A stretch of 51,693 nucleotides of DNA from Paenibacillus bouchesdurhonensis. Its GTDB lineage: Bacteria; Bacillota; Bacilli; Paenibacillales; Paenibacillaceae. The notes beneath the pieces are model-generated. The model was not told where the DNA came from. It saw only the letters and a program-made list of their open reading frames with translations, and did not search any database. Shown here one piece after another: positions 27,970-37,043 of this stretch (position 1 is the stretch's first letter; every line of letters starts with the position of its first letter). The DNA lies in the NCBI RefSeq assembly GCF_900155685.1, contig NZ_LT732548.1:2359642-2411334 (forward strand), read 5' to 3'. Both the position numbers and the translations under genes were made by a program.

Positions 27970-28395
27970 ATGCCAACACCTAGTATGGAGGATTATTTGG
28001 AGCGCATTTATAAGCTCATTGATGAGAAGGGATATGCGCGGGTTTCAGATATTGCCGAAGGACTGGAAGTACATCCCTCTTCTGTCACAAAGATGATCCA
28101 GAAGCTGGATAAGGACGAATACGTCATTTATGAGAAATACCGTGGCCTAGTGCTTACCAGCAAGGGCAAGAAGATTGGCAAACGTCTTGTTGACCGTCAC
28201 CATCTGCTTGAGGAGTTTCTGGAAATGATCGGCGTTGATGAGGAGAACATTTATAAAGATGTAGAAGGGATCGAGCATCATTTAAGCTGGGACTCGATTA
28301 CCCGGATTGCCGCGTTGGTGGACTACTTTAAACGCGACGAATCTAGAATTCAAGACTTGCGCGATGTAGAGAAAGAACTCATGAACGAGTCCTAG
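27970..28395 (+). CDS. mntR: Manganese-dependent transcription regulator MntR
   Basis: The 141-residue DtxR/MntR-family regulator is almost identical in its first hundred residues to B. subtilis MntR ([42 protein letters not shown]). The manganese ligands Asp8, Glu11, the His in [10 protein letters not shown] and the cluster [10 protein letters not shown] are all kept. With Mn(II) bound it represses Mn uptake genes and may activate efflux genes. AAGAGG lies ahead of the ATG. Its place before the yqhO-Q block is the same as in B. subtilis. Confidence 0.97.
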   Translation: MPTPSMEDYLERIYKLIDEKGYARVSDIAEGLEVHPSSVTKMIQKLDKDEYVIYEKYRGLVLTSKGKKIGKRLVDRHHLLEEFLEMIGVDEENIYKDVEGIEHHLSWDSITRIAALVDYFKRDESRIQDLRDVEKELMNES

Positions 28396-28397
28396 TT

Positions 28398-28435
28398 AAA
28401 GCATCTGTCTAATGTGGGCAGATGCTTTTTCTTTT
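28398..28435 (+). terminator. Terminator after mntR
   Basis: AAAGCATCTG pairs perfectly with CAGATGCTTT and is followed by TTTCTTTT. Confidence 0.9.
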
Positions 28436-28523
28436 GCAGTATTACAAGGCTAAATCCAATATCTGCCGAAATAGCGCAACTCTTGGGGGTTAAAAGACGT
28501 TAGAGATAAGGAGGCGAATTAAT

Positions 28524-28565
28524 TTGAACACCCGCAACAATTTACTAACTATTGGAGGTTACTGA
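28524..28565 (+). CDS. Possible 13-residue leader peptide overlapping the next start codon
   Basis: AAGGAGG (28508-28514) is followed nine bases later by TTG and thirteen sense codons (MNTRNNLLTIGGY). Its TGA at 28563-28565 overlaps the ATG (28565) of the GHL10 gene. The larger gene has its own GGAGG within this ORF, so translation of the leader could influence it. There is no run of regulatory codons, and chance cannot be excluded. Confidence 0.35.
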   Translation: MNTRNNLLTIGGY

Positions 28566-30193
28566 TGAAATTCCGAACATGGTTTATTCCTTTTATAATT
28601 CTGCTGCTGATCTGGCCATTCTCCGGCCATACGAATGCCGCTGCGGCTCGTCCGATCGAAATCATATTAGATGGCAAGGTATTAACGAGCGATGCCCCTC
28701 CGTACATTAAGCCGAAGAACAATGTCACCATGGTTCCGCTTCGAGTAATCAGCGAAGGTTTAGGAGCTCAAGTCGACTGGCTTCAAAGCTCAAAAGCGGT
28801 AACCATCGTCAAAGACGGAAATAGCATCGTATTGCGTGCCGGAAGCACGACGGCTCAGGTGAACAACACGGCAGTAAGTCTGGACGTGTCGGTAGAGATT
28901 AATTCAGGACGGACAATGGTTCCGTTGCGCTTCGTTGGAGAACAGCTTGGTTTGCAGGTAGATTGGAGCTCTGCGTCTCGAACGATTACATTGACCTCTC
29001 AAGGGACGGGCTTTCCGCCGGTAGTTGAGCCAACGCCAACTCCTGTAATCCCCCCAAATGAACAGCCGTCTAACAGCGGCGGAAATGCAGCTGAACTGCG
29101 GGGAGTTTGGATTTCTACGGTGATCAATCTCGATTGGCCTACTAAGGCTTCCTTCGGAAAGATAGATCAACAGAAAGAGGAGTACATCAAGCTGCTGGAT
29201 GAGATGCAGGACATGGGCTTAAACGCAGTTTTTGTTCAAGTCAGGCCCACTGCGGATGCCTTTTATCCATCCAAGCTCGTTCCGTGGTCGATCTATCTGA
29301 CCGGAACGGCAGGCAGAGACCCCGGCTATGATCCTTTAGCTTTTTTGATTGAGGAAACGCACCGCCGGGGGATGGAGTTCCATGCCTGGTTTAATCCATT
29401 CCGGGCGAGCATGAATGCTGACACCAGCAAGCTGCCGAGCAACCACGTCGTTCATCAGCATCCGGAGTGGATCGTAAAGTTTGCCGACAAACTCTACATT
29501 AATCCGGGCATCCCTGAAGCGCGTCAGCACATAATCAATGCGATTATGGAAGTCGTGAATGGCTACGATATCGATGGCGTGCATTTGGATGATTATTTTT
29601 ACCCGTCCGGTGAGACGGCTTCGAGTAAGTTCAATGACGACGCTACGATGAAGAAATACAATTCGAAGCAGCTTAGCAAAGGGGACTGGCGCAGAGATAA
29701 CATCAATCAATTCATACGCGACCTTGGTCAGAGCATACATGCCGTTAAGCCTGGAGTATCCTACGGGATCAGTCCGTTTGGCGTTTGGCGCAACAAGGCT
29801 TCCGATATAACTGGCTCGAATACAAAGGCGGGGATGACGGCGTACGACAGCACTTATGCTGACGTCAGAACCTGGATTCGCCAAGAGTGGATCGATTATG
29901 TAACGCCCCAATTGTATTGGAGCTTGACACGCCAAGAGGTACGCTATGATATTCTTGTAGATTGGTGGGCAAAGGAAGTTCGGGGAACAGATGTGAAGCT
30001 GTATATCGGGCATTCACCATATAAAATTGGTACACCGGAAATCGGCTGGCAATCGGCTGATGAAATTATCCGTCAGTTGGAGTACAATGAGCGAATTCCT
30101 GAAGTGAAAGGCAGCATCTTTTTTAGCGCCAAAGACTTGAAGAAAAACCCGCTTGGACTTATTCCATTATTGAAATCATATTTCGGTTCTTAA
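28565..30193 (+). CDS. Surface glycosyl hydrolase-like 10 (GHL10/DUF187) with CAO-N domain
   Basis: The 542-residue secreted protein has a signal peptide ending near TNAAAA, a copper-amine-oxidase-N-like module (about 30-150, with two copies of MVPLR(V/F)(I/V) ... VDW), and a proline-rich linker. A TIM-barrel GHL10 domain runs from ELRGVWISTVINLDWPTK (about 177) to the end, with MEFHAWFNPFRA, IDGVHLDDYFYP and VTPQLYWSL motifs. The family is related to B. subtilis YngK and is thought to cleave cell-wall or secondary glycans, but its substrate is not established. It is inserted between mntR and yqhO relative to B. subtilis. Confidence 0.9.
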   Translation: MKFRTWFIPFIILLLIWPFSGHTNAAAARPIEIILDGKVLTSDAPPYIKPKNNVTMVPLRVISEGLGAQVDWLQSSKAVTIVKDGNSIVLRAGSTTAQVNNTAVSLDVSVEINSGRTMVPLRFVGEQLGLQVDWSSASRTITLTSQGTGFPPVVEPTPTPVIPPNEQPSNSGGNAAELRGVWISTVINLDWPTKASFGKIDQQKEEYIKLLDEMQDMGLNAVFVQVRPTADAFYPSKLVPWSIYLTGTAGRDPGYDPLAFLIEETHRRGMEFHAWFNPFRASMNADTSKLPSNHVVHQHPEWIVKFADKLYINPGIPEARQHIINAIMEVVNGYDIDGVHLDDYFYPSGETASSKFNDDATMKKYNSKQLSKGDWRRDNINQFIRDLGQSIHAVKPGVSYGISPFGVWRNKASDITGSNTKAGMTAYDSTYADVRTWIRQEWIDYVTPQLYWSLTRQEVRYDILVDWWAKEVRGTDVKLYIGHSPYKIGTPEIGWQSADEIIRQLEYNERIPEVKGSIFFSAKDLKKNPLGLIPLLKSYFGS

Positions 30194-30210
30194 CCATGAC
30201 ATAGGAATAG

Positions 30211-30264
30211 CCCCCGTGACATACATAAGCAGTAGACTTGTGTATGAAATGGGGGTTTATTGTT
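30211..30264 (+). terminator. Long hairpin after the GHL10 gene that includes the yqhO ribosome site
   Basis: CCCCC (30211-30215) pairs with GGGGG (30251-30255), and ATACATAAG (30221-30229) with CTTGTGTAT (30237-30245), separated by a symmetric 5/5 interior loop, with TTTATTGTT after it. It can act as a weak terminator. Since the GGGGGT arm is the ribosome site of yqhO (ATG at 30267), folding would also hide that site. Confidence 0.6.
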
Positions 30265-30266
30265 AT

Positions 30267-31232
30267 ATGTTGATAAATGGTGTGTTTGAGGGTGGAGGCG
30301 TTAAAGGCATATCTCTGGCAGGGGCCGTCCGCGCATCGGAGCGGTATGGAGCGAGGTTCCACCGGGTAGCCGGTACATCGTCGGGCTCTATCGTTGCGGC
30401 ACTGATTGCGGCGGGATATTCCGCAAAGGAAATGAAGGATATCATCTTGGGCACTTCATTTGTTGAATTTCTAAAAAGATCGCCGATCTTTAACGTGCGG
30501 CTCGTCGGGCCGGCGCTTAGGGTTTTACTTAAAAAAGGCTTATACTCCGGAGAGGCGCTGGAGGATTGGATGCAGCAGCTCATGAGGGACAAAGGCATCC
30601 GAACCTTTGGTGATTTGCCAAAAGGCAAATTGACCATCATCGCTTCCGACATTACGAGCGGCAGAATATTGATCCTTCCCGATGATTTACAGAAGCTCGG
30701 CATTTCGCCCCATAAGTTCGATGTAGCCCGGGCGGTACGGATGAGCTGCAGCATTCCCTATTTTTTTGATCCGGTTCTATTGCGGCTGCCGCCGCAGTTG
30801 TCGCTGGGGAAGCCATTTTCAGATCAATTTCTGCATATTGTCGATGGCGGGCTCTTGAGTAATTTTCCGCTATGGCTGTTCGACGAGGACAGCTGCAAGC
30901 CTCGCAGCGAAATGATTCCGACGGTCGGCTTCCAAATGGTCGGGAAGAATTCCAACCAGCCCCATATGATCACTGGGCCGTTTACGATGCTACAGGCGCT
31001 TGTAGAAACAATGCTATCCGCGCATGATGAAAGGTACATCGAACAAACCAACCGTTATCGGACGATAAAAATACCGACTCTCGGCATCGGTACGACCCAA
31101 TTCGACATTAGCAAAGAAGAAAGCCTGCTGCTTTATGAATCCGGACTTCAATCCGGCAACCATTTCTTCGACGAGTGGAGTACCCAGCACTATGAAGAAC
31201 AGTTCATAAAGTATCAGCAGGCTAATAAATAA
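30267..31232 (+). CDS. yqhO: Patatin-like phospholipase family protein YqhO
   Basis: The 321-residue alpha/beta serine hydrolase has the oxyanion loop FEGGGVKG near the start, the nucleophile elbow AGTSSGSIVA and the DGG catalytic-aspartate motif VDGGLLSNFPLW, so the Ser-Asp dyad is intact. Patatin-like proteins hydrolyse acyl chains of lipids. Position between mntR and yqhP/yqhQ matches B. subtilis YqhO, whose exact substrate is not known to me. The start at 30267 is used because GGGGGT lies ten bases ahead; earlier in-frame ATGs (30216, 30249) fall inside the upstream hairpin. It converges with the yqhP-like gene, leaving two bases between stops. Confidence 0.88.
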   Translation: MLINGVFEGGGVKGISLAGAVRASERYGARFHRVAGTSSGSIVAALIAAGYSAKEMKDIILGTSFVEFLKRSPIFNVRLVGPALRVLLKKGLYSGEALEDWMQQLMRDKGIRTFGDLPKGKLTIIASDITSGRILILPDDLQKLGISPHKFDVARAVRMSCSIPYFFDPVLLRLPPQLSLGKPFSDQFLHIVDGGLLSNFPLWLFDEDSCKPRSEMIPTVGFQMVGKNSNQPHMITGPFTMLQALVETMLSAHDERYIEQTNRYRTIKIPTLGIGTTQFDISKEESLLLYESGLQSGNHFFDEWSTQHYEEQFIKYQQANK

Positions 31233-31234
31233 CA

Positions 31235-31558
31235 TTAATGGTACTTCGGGATATCCTCATCATTTTTCCCTTTGTTGCCTTCGATGACCTGGAACGGGTA
31301 ATGCTTGCGCTTCTGTCCAGAAGTCTGGCGGTGCTCGCCAGCCAGTTTGGCCATCGTGCGAGCAGAAGGCTTGACTTTAGGATGCCGTGCCCTGTATTTA
31401 CGAGGCGGGAATTTGTAGAGCCAGACCACGATTCCCAAGAGAACTATAGGAATCAGCAGCCTGCTCCAATTCATTTGTCCTTTTCCGAAAAGTGTGTTAA
31501 CAACACCAAATGCAGCAAGTCCTATAATACTCCAAAATAGGATGGCCTGCTTCTTCAT
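31235..31558 (-). CDS. Small membrane protein, probably YqhP-like
   Basis: The 107-residue protein has two hydrophobic segments (about 5-24 and 32-50) followed by a basic soluble tail (PPRKYRARHPKVKPSARTMAKLAGEHRQ). It carries no recognised catalytic motif. It starts six bases after the yqhQ stop, and its ribosome site AAAGGATGA overlaps that stop, so the two are translationally linked. Gene order suggests it replaces or equals B. subtilis YqhP, but I cannot confirm sequence homology. Function unknown. Confidence 0.8.
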   Translation of the reverse strand: MKKQAILFWSIIGLAAFGVVNTLFGKGQMNWSRLLIPIVLLGIVVWLYKFPPRKYRARHPKVKPSARTMAKLAGEHRQTSGQKRKHYPFQVIEGNKGKNDEDIPKYH

Positions 31559-31564
31559 CGCTTA

Positions 31565-32569
31565 TCATCCTTTCACGGGATCAAGGGCTGTATTAGGGGC
31601 GGATTGTTCAATGACGCCTTCCCGCTCATATTGTGCATCAAGCTCACGCATCCGATTAAAGGAAGCAATCGACACCTCGACTTGGTCGTCCTTCGGCTCC
31701 TTTGTCGTCAGCAATTGAAGCCAAAGTCCCGGATATCCCAGAAAACGCAGCACAGGAATATCGCGAACAGCATTGGTTAAACGCAGTAGTTCAAATGAGA
31801 CCCCGATAACTAACGGCAGAAGCAGCAGGCGAATGTACATGCGCTCCCAGACATTATCCCAGTGGAAGAAGGAGTAAATGATGACGCCGACAATGACAGT
31901 TAGAATAATAAAGCTGCTGCCGCAGCGATAGTGCAGTCGGCTGTATTTCTGAACGTTCTCGACGGTCAGTTCTTCTCCATTTTCGTAAGCTGTGATTACT
32001 TTATGTTCAGCTCCATGATATTGGAACAATCTTTTGATCACTGGAGTTTGCGAGATTGCCCATAAATAGATCAGCAGGAGAACGATTTTGATAATACCTT
32101 CCACTAGCGTATGCAGCGCCCGGTTGTTAAAGGCGTTTTGGAACAAATATTCCTCCAGCACGGCCGGCACCAGAGTAAAGACGACTTTACCAAAGAGGAA
32201 GGACAGAACACCGGCGATAGCAACGCCTACGATCATCGTCAGGGAGAAGCCAGACTCTTCCTTTTCCTTCTGTTTGGCGCGCTCCTCGGGTTCAAGCTCG
32301 TCGTCAGCCATCGCTTCGGCGGAGTAATTCAAATGCTTTGAGCCTTTGGCACTAGAATCAATAATGCTGACAATACCGCGAATAAACGGGATTTTACGAA
32401 GGCGCTTTACCCATGACTTGTCCTGTTTAGGTACTTCCAGAAAAGTAATTTCTCCATTTTTGCGGCGTACAGCAGTTACGTTAATATGCTTGCCGCCAAA
32501 CATGACGCCCTCTATTACAGCTTGGCCGCCATAAATATTCGGTGTAGATTGCTCGGGCAAATATTTCAC
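31565..32569 (-). CDS. yqhQ: Conserved membrane protein YqhQ (DUF1385)
   Basis: The 334-residue DUF1385 protein has the family opening IYGGQAVIEGVMFGGK, a cytosolic acidic loop (ADDELEPEERAKQKEKEE), four to five transmembrane segments and the conserved YHGAEHKVITAYENGEELTVENVQKYSRLHYRCGSSF block. Function is unknown; the family is near-universal in Bacillales. The first possible start is GTG at 32569, but AAGGTGA touches it; a TTG at 32560, five bases after that site, may be the true start. Divergent from yqhR. Confidence 0.93.
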   Translation of the reverse strand: MKYLPEQSTPNIYGGQAVIEGVMFGGKHINVTAVRRKNGEITFLEVPKQDKSWVKRLRKIPFIRGIVSIIDSSAKGSKHLNYSAEAMADDELEPEERAKQKEKEESGFSLTMIVGVAIAGVLSFLFGKVVFTLVPAVLEEYLFQNAFNNRALHTLVEGIIKIVLLLIYLWAISQTPVIKRLFQYHGAEHKVITAYENGEELTVENVQKYSRLHYRCGSSFIILTVIVGVIIYSFFHWDNVWERMYIRLLLLPLVIGVSFELLRLTNAVRDIPVLRFLGYPGLWLQLLTTKEPKDDQVEVSIASFNRMRELDAQYEREGVIEQSAPNTALDPVKG

Positions 32570-32715
32570 CTTCCCTAATTAATGTCGTTGAAGCTAGAAT
32601 AATTCCATTGTATCGAATCTGGGAAGCAAATTCTAGTTTGTTTAGTCTTTTTCCAAATGTGCATACTAAACGACAAATGGAAGTCATGGATGAAGCAGGG
32701 AAGGAAGGGAAGCGT

Positions 32716-33246
32716 ATGTCACAGCAACAGCAGCAAAGTAAAAATGGAAGGAATGGAACGGATGGTACGAAAGGAACGAAAGGAACGAATGTATGGAGCT
32801 TTGCTCTGCAACTCGGTTTTTTCGCGGGATTAATCTGGGGCGGCATAAGGGCACTGATGTATTTTTTCAAATTAACGGTCGTTTTACCGGGATATTTGGC
32901 TGAGCCGTTTTTTAAGACACGGTTTCTCCAAACCCAGGGCGGTTATTATGTGGGGTGGGTGTTCTTCATTCTATTCTCCATCGCAGCCGCACTGCTTTAT
33001 ACCCTGATTTTCCGCCGTTTGAAGGGCCCTTATCCGGGCATCCTTTACGGCATCATTTGGTGGGGGATCATATTTATCGTCGTGGGTCCGATGTTCGGGA
33101 TGACTAAGCCGATTTTAGAGCTTCCATCGGGTACGCTGATCAGCGAGTTCTGCTTATATTTACTGTGGGGATTGTTCATCGGGTACACGGCGGCGATGGA
33201 ATATACTGACGAAAGGCGTAGAGAACCGCAAAAAGCGCTGCAATAA
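32716..33246 (+). CDS. yqhR: Conserved membrane protein YqhR
   Basis: The 176-residue protein has four hydrophobic segments after a short hydrophilic head. The motifs [36 protein letters not shown] and [17 protein letters not shown] fit B. subtilis YqhR, a membrane protein of unknown role. The head contains five glutamines and a small repeat ([12 protein letters not shown]) encoded by tandem GGAACGRAN-type units, likely slippage-prone. The ATG at 32716 is preferred (GAAGGGAAG upstream), although the frame is open from 32608. Confidence 0.85.
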   Translation: MSQQQQQSKNGRNGTDGTKGTKGTNVWSFALQLGFFAGLIWGGIRALMYFFKLTVVLPGYLAEPFFKTRFLQTQGGYYVGWVFFILFSIAAALLYTLIFRRLKGPYPGILYGIIWWGIIFIVVGPMFGMTKPILELPSGTLISEFCLYLLWGLFIGYTAAMEYTDERRREPQKALQ

Positions 33247-33319
33247 GCACAAAAGGCTTCTCATTTGCCTCGCACCTATGTTAAAATTACTTTTGGTTAT
33301 TTTGCAGGAAGGGTGTGGA

Positions 33320-33766
33320 ATGATGTACCGTATCCTGGTATTGAACGGACCGAATTTAAATATGCTTGGGGTTCGTGAACCTGGAGTATATGGGTCTGAA
33401 GGACTTCGTGAAATTGAGGACAGGCTTTTGAAACAGGGCGAGCAGGAGGGTCTGATTCTAGAGTTCTATCAATCCAATCATGAGGGATATCTGATCGATA
33501 AAATTCATGAAGCGCTGGGCAGCATCGACGGGATCATAATTAATCCAGGGGCATTGACGCACTACAGTTATGCATTGCGAGATGCTTTTGCCGCAGTAAA
33601 CATCCCATTCGTTGAAGTGCACATGTCGAATATCCATGCTCGTGAATCATTCCGCCACACATCAGTCACTGCAGCCCTGGCGGTCGGGCAAATTGCTGGC
33701 TTTGGAGCATACAGCTATGAGCTGGGCCTGATGGCGCTTGTGCGGCATCTGAAAAGTCGGAAATAA
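33320..33766 (+). CDS. aroQ: Type II 3-dehydroquinate dehydratase
   Basis: The 148-residue enzyme dehydrates 3-dehydroquinate to 3-dehydroshikimate in aromatic amino acid synthesis. Signatures are [18 protein letters not shown], with the catalytic tyrosine in VYG, the loop arginine region, [16 protein letters not shown] and [15 protein letters not shown] with the catalytic histidine. Length is normal for the dodecameric type II family. The start at 33320 lies behind GGAAGGGTG; an earlier GTG/ATG frame extension to 33278 has none. yqhT follows after 12 bases. Confidence 0.96.
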   Translation: MMYRILVLNGPNLNMLGVREPGVYGSEGLREIEDRLLKQGEQEGLILEFYQSNHEGYLIDKIHEALGSIDGIIINPGALTHYSYALRDAFAAVNIPFVEVHMSNIHARESFRHTSVTAALAVGQIAGFGAYSYELGLMALVRHLKSRK

Positions 33767-33778
33767 GGAGAGCATACG

Positions 33779-34849
33779 ATGGCGAATTCAAGAGTAAGCC
33801 GTCTCCGGGAAGCCATGAAGCAGAATCGGCTAGAAGCGATCTGGATAACTGGAGATATCAATCGGCAGTATTTATCGGGTTTTACCGGTTCGTCCGGCTA
33901 CGTATTGGTTACGTTGGACAAGTCCTATCTGTTGACGGATTTTCGTTATATGACGCAGGCGGCGGAACAAGCGGCTGGCTTTGATATTGTTGAGCATGGC
34001 CCGTCTGTGGCACAGACGCTTAAGGAACTGCTTGCGGAGCAAAAGATTAGTGAGCTTGGGTTTGAGGAAGAGAAGGTCGTATTCTCCACCTATCGGGCCT
34101 ATGAAGAGGATTTGCATCCCGTTAAGCTGATCTCGGTGGCCGGCCTAGTTGAAGGACTTCGCGTTTACAAGGACGATGATGAGCTGGAGCTGATGAAGCA
34201 GGCCGCGATACTGGCTGACCAGACGTTTATGCACATGCTTAATGTGCTTCGGCCGGGTGTAACGGAACGAGACATGGCCCTTGAAATAGAGATCTTTATG
34301 CGGAGACAAGGTGCTACTTCAAGCTGCTTCGATACAATTGTAGCTTCTGGCGAACGTTCGGCTCTGCCGCACGGGGTTGCTAGTGATCGCGTACTGCAAA
34401 GCAATGAGTTTGTCAAAATGGACTTCGGAGCGCTATTGAATGGTTATTGCTCGGACATTACCCGAACCGTAATGCTCGGCAAGCCTACACCGAAGCACCG
34501 TGAGATTTATGACATTGTGCTGGAGGCGCAGTTACATACTTTACAGCAGCTCCGCCCAGGCATGACGGGACGAGAAGCGGACGCACTGGCCCGCGATATC
34601 ATTACGCGATACGGATATGGCGAGCAGTTCGGTCATAGTACAGGCCATGGACTGGGTATGGAGGTGCATGAAGCTCCGCGCCTATCCAAGCTAAGCGACG
34701 ACATTCTTCGTCCGGGGATGGTTGTTACTGTTGAACCGGGGATATATATACCGGGCTTCGGTGGGGTTCGGATTGAAGACGATGTTGTCATTACGGAGGA
34801 CGGCTGCCGCAGGCTCACAGAGTCGAGCAAGGAATTTACCGTTATTTGA
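33779..34849 (+). CDS. yqhT: Xaa-Pro dipeptidase / M24 aminopeptidase YqhT
   Basis: The 356-residue M24 metallopeptidase has an N-terminal creatinase-like domain (ITGDINRQYLSGFTGSSGYVLV) and a C-terminal pita-bread domain. The dinuclear metal ligands are visible in FVKMDFGALLNGYCSDITRT (two Asp), GHSTGHGLGMEVHEAP (His), TVEPGIYIPG (Glu) and GVRIEDDVVIT (Glu). It cleaves N-terminal residues before proline, a housekeeping role in peptide turnover. AAGGAGAG precedes the ATG. Next to efp, whose product helps make proline runs, as in B. subtilis. Confidence 0.94.
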   Translation: MANSRVSRLREAMKQNRLEAIWITGDINRQYLSGFTGSSGYVLVTLDKSYLLTDFRYMTQAAEQAAGFDIVEHGPSVAQTLKELLAEQKISELGFEEEKVVFSTYRAYEEDLHPVKLISVAGLVEGLRVYKDDDELELMKQAAILADQTFMHMLNVLRPGVTERDMALEIEIFMRRQGATSSCFDTIVASGERSALPHGVASDRVLQSNEFVKMDFGALLNGYCSDITRTVMLGKPTPKHREIYDIVLEAQLHTLQQLRPGMTGREADALARDIITRYGYGEQFGHSTGHGLGMEVHEAPRLSKLSDDILRPGMVVTVEPGIYIPGFGGVRIEDDVVITEDGCRRLTESSKEFTVI

Positions 34850-34936
34850 TTGTTAATGTACGGCTTTAAAAGTGGGTAATTTATATTATCATATAGCAGT
34901 TGTTCAACTTATTTGATCCTATAGGAGGTTCTATTT

Positions 34937-35494
34937 GTGATTTCAGTCAACGATTTTAAAACAGGCCTGACAGTAGAATTTGAAGGTGATATTTATACGG
35001 TGTTGGAGTTCCAGCATGTAAAGCCGGGCAAAGGGGCGGCGTTTGTCCGTTCTAAGTTGAAAAACCTGCGTAACGGGAACACGGTAGAAAAAACGTTTCG
35101 TGCTGGCGAAACGGTAAGCAGAGCAATGATTGAAAACCGCGATGTACAGTATTTGTACGCCAGCGGTCAAGACCATACGTTCATGGACAACGAAACTTAC
35201 GACCAATTTACATTGTCCTCGGAACAATTGGAATGGGAACTGAATTTCTTGAAGGAAAACATGAACGTGAAAATCGTCAGCTACCATGGTGAAATCCTCG
35301 GAATCAACCTGCCTAACAGCGTAGAGCTGCGCGTGGTTGAATCCGAACCAGGCATTAAAGGGAACACGGCGACCGGTGCCACGAAGAACGCCAAGCTCGA
35401 GACAGGGCTTAATGTTCAGGTTCCGCTGTTTATTAATCAGGATGATGTTCTTCTGATTGACACTCGCGAAGGCAAGTATATTTCCCGCGCTTAA
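34937..35494 (+). CDS. efp: Translation elongation factor P
   Basis: The 185-residue three-domain factor rescues ribosomes stalled at polyproline. The modified-lysine loop reads [10 protein letters not shown], with the lysine that B. subtilis carries as 5-aminopentanol-lysine. Domain signatures [25 protein letters not shown] and the ending [15 protein letters not shown] are intact. The start codon is GTG behind AGGAGGT (34923-34929). A terminator follows directly. Confidence 0.97.
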   Translation: MISVNDFKTGLTVEFEGDIYTVLEFQHVKPGKGAAFVRSKLKNLRNGNTVEKTFRAGETVSRAMIENRDVQYLYASGQDHTFMDNETYDQFTLSSEQLEWELNFLKENMNVKIVSYHGEILGINLPNSVELRVVESEPGIKGNTATGATKNAKLETGLNVQVPLFINQDDVLLIDTREGKYISRA

Positions 35495-35533
35495 ATTTCA
35501 CGTCACTTGCATGCCTTAGGGAAGGCAGCGCCG

Positions 35534-35567
35534 TCCTCCACTCTTGCCGAGTGGAGGAATTTTTTTG
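35534..35567 (+). terminator. Terminator after efp
   Basis: A perfect stem TCCTCCACTC / GAGTGGAGGA with a TTGCC loop is followed by ATTTTTTT. Confidence 0.95.
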
Positions 35568-35762
35568 GATAATTTTTGATCGTGAAATATGACGAAAACT
35601 TCGAATATTATAATGAAAAGCAATGGATTATTACAGCTCTTTCGTATTATACTGGTTTAAAGCGTTACTGCTTGAATTTGAAGCGATTCTATCTCGAACT
35701 AATCGTGAATTCATAGCTGTACTGTACTTGGAGAGGATAGTCTATTTTTGGGAGGGTCTGAC
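35568..35762 (+). promoter_or_regulatory. Intergenic region before lysC
   Basis: It holds a TATAAT at 35609-35614 with a poor -35, and an alternative weak pair TGGATT (35624-35629) and TATACT (35648-35653) 18 bp apart. The motif ACGAAAACTTCGAATATT at 35592-35609 recurs with one change at 24152-24169. No lysine riboswitch pattern is seen, so lysC here seems not to be controlled by an L-box. Confidence 0.4.
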
Positions 35763-37016
35763 TTGGCTTTATTTGTCATGAAGTTTGGAGGAAGTTCTGT
35801 AGGCGATACAGAACGGATGCAGCGCGTTGCCCGGCGCGTAGTGGAGAAGCAAGATGAGGGACATCAGGTGGTTGTTGTAGTATCTGCTATGGGCGATACG
35901 ACGGACGATCTTATCGATCAGGCAAAGCTACTTAGCAAAGAGCCGCCGTTGCGTGAAATGGATATGCTGATGACGACCGGAGAGCAAATTTCGATTTCAT
36001 TGCTATCGATCGCGATTCATGCCGAGGGCCGCAAGGCCGTATCATTTACCGGCTGGCAGGCCGGCTTCCGTACGGATAAGGAACATTCCAGAGCGCGTAT
36101 TACGGATATCCAGCCACAGCGGGTGCAAGCAGCGTTGGATGAAGGAAATATTGTAGTCGTTGCTGGATTCCAGGGAATTAGCGAGGACGGCGATATTACG
36201 ACGTTTGGACGCGGTGGATCGGATACGACGGCGGTTGCTTTGGCAGCGGCGATTACTGCAGATTATTGCGAAATTTATACGGATGTGGACGGAATCTATT
36301 CGACAGATCCACGGATCGTAAAGAATGCCCGCAAGCTGAAGGAAATTTCTTACGATGAAATGCTGGAGCTGGCTAATCTAGGCGCTGCCGTGCTTCATCC
36401 GCGTGCGGTGGAATATGCGAAGCATAATCATGTCCGTCTTGTTGTTCGTTCAAGCTTTAATCATAATGAGGGTACGGTTGTTAAGGAGGAAGCGAAGATG
36501 GAACAAGGTGTAGTAGTCAGCGGAATTGCTTACGATAAAAATGTAGCCAGAATCAGCATTTTGGGAGTGTCTCACATTCCGGGCGTATTGGCTCAGGTGT
36601 TCGGTTCTTTGGCCGAGGCAAAAATTGATGTAGATATTATCGTTCAGAGCGGTGTTCAGGACGGTAAGGCGGACTTCTCCTTCACCGTAGCTCTTACAGA
36701 CCGGGAGAAGGCGCTAGAGGTCATTAATGGAATCCGCAGCAGCCTGCCATTTGACGAAGTGACCTCGGAGGACGGATTGGTCAAAGTGTCGATCGTTGGC
36801 GCAGGCATGGTCAGCCATCCTGGTGTGGCCGCAAAAATGTTCGATGTCATTTCCAAGCAGGATGTCAATATTAAAATGGTCAGCACCTCGGAAATCAAAG
36901 TATCCTGCGTTATCGAGGGAGCGAAGCTTAATGAAGTAGTCAAAGAGCTTCATACAGCCTATGGTCTCGATACGGAAAGTCAAGTTTTTGTCGGCGGGCC
37001 CCAGGATCGCCGCTAA
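35763..37016 (+). CDS. lysC: Aspartate kinase (alpha/beta type)
   Basis: The 417-residue enzyme phosphorylates aspartate, the first step to lysine, threonine, methionine and diaminopimelate. The kinase signature VMKFGGSSVGD opens it, with FTGWQAGFRTD, GRGGSDTTAVALAA and the DVDGIYSTDPR nucleotide/substrate region following; two ACT domains (about 265-410, RISILGVSHIPGVLAQVF and VSIVGAGMVSHPGVAAKMFD) bind the feedback amino acid. Length and layout fit B. subtilis LysC, with an internal start for the beta subunit expected. The TTG at 35763 sits behind GGGAGGGT and gives MALFVMKFGG; an upstream GTG/ATG-type frame extension lacks spacing. In B. subtilis this gene is not beside efp. Confidence 0.94.
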   Translation: MALFVMKFGGSSVGDTERMQRVARRVVEKQDEGHQVVVVVSAMGDTTDDLIDQAKLLSKEPPLREMDMLMTTGEQISISLLSIAIHAEGRKAVSFTGWQAGFRTDKEHSRARITDIQPQRVQAALDEGNIVVVAGFQGISEDGDITTFGRGGSDTTAVALAAAITADYCEIYTDVDGIYSTDPRIVKNARKLKEISYDEMLELANLGAAVLHPRAVEYAKHNHVRLVVRSSFNHNEGTVVKEEAKMEQGVVVSGIAYDKNVARISILGVSHIPGVLAQVFGSLAEAKIDVDIIVQSGVQDGKADFSFTVALTDREKALEVINGIRSSLPFDEVTSEDGLVKVSIVGAGMVSHPGVAAKMFDVISKQDVNIKMVSTSEIKVSCVIEGAKLNEVVKELHTAYGLDTESQVFVGGPQDRR

Positions 37017-37043
37017 TCTAATCGGTTAATTCATAACCAGAAC

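Noticed and set aside
35568..35762. Lysine riboswitch before lysC
   Set aside because: None of the conserved L-box segments or five-helix layout is visible and the region is too short for one plus terminator.
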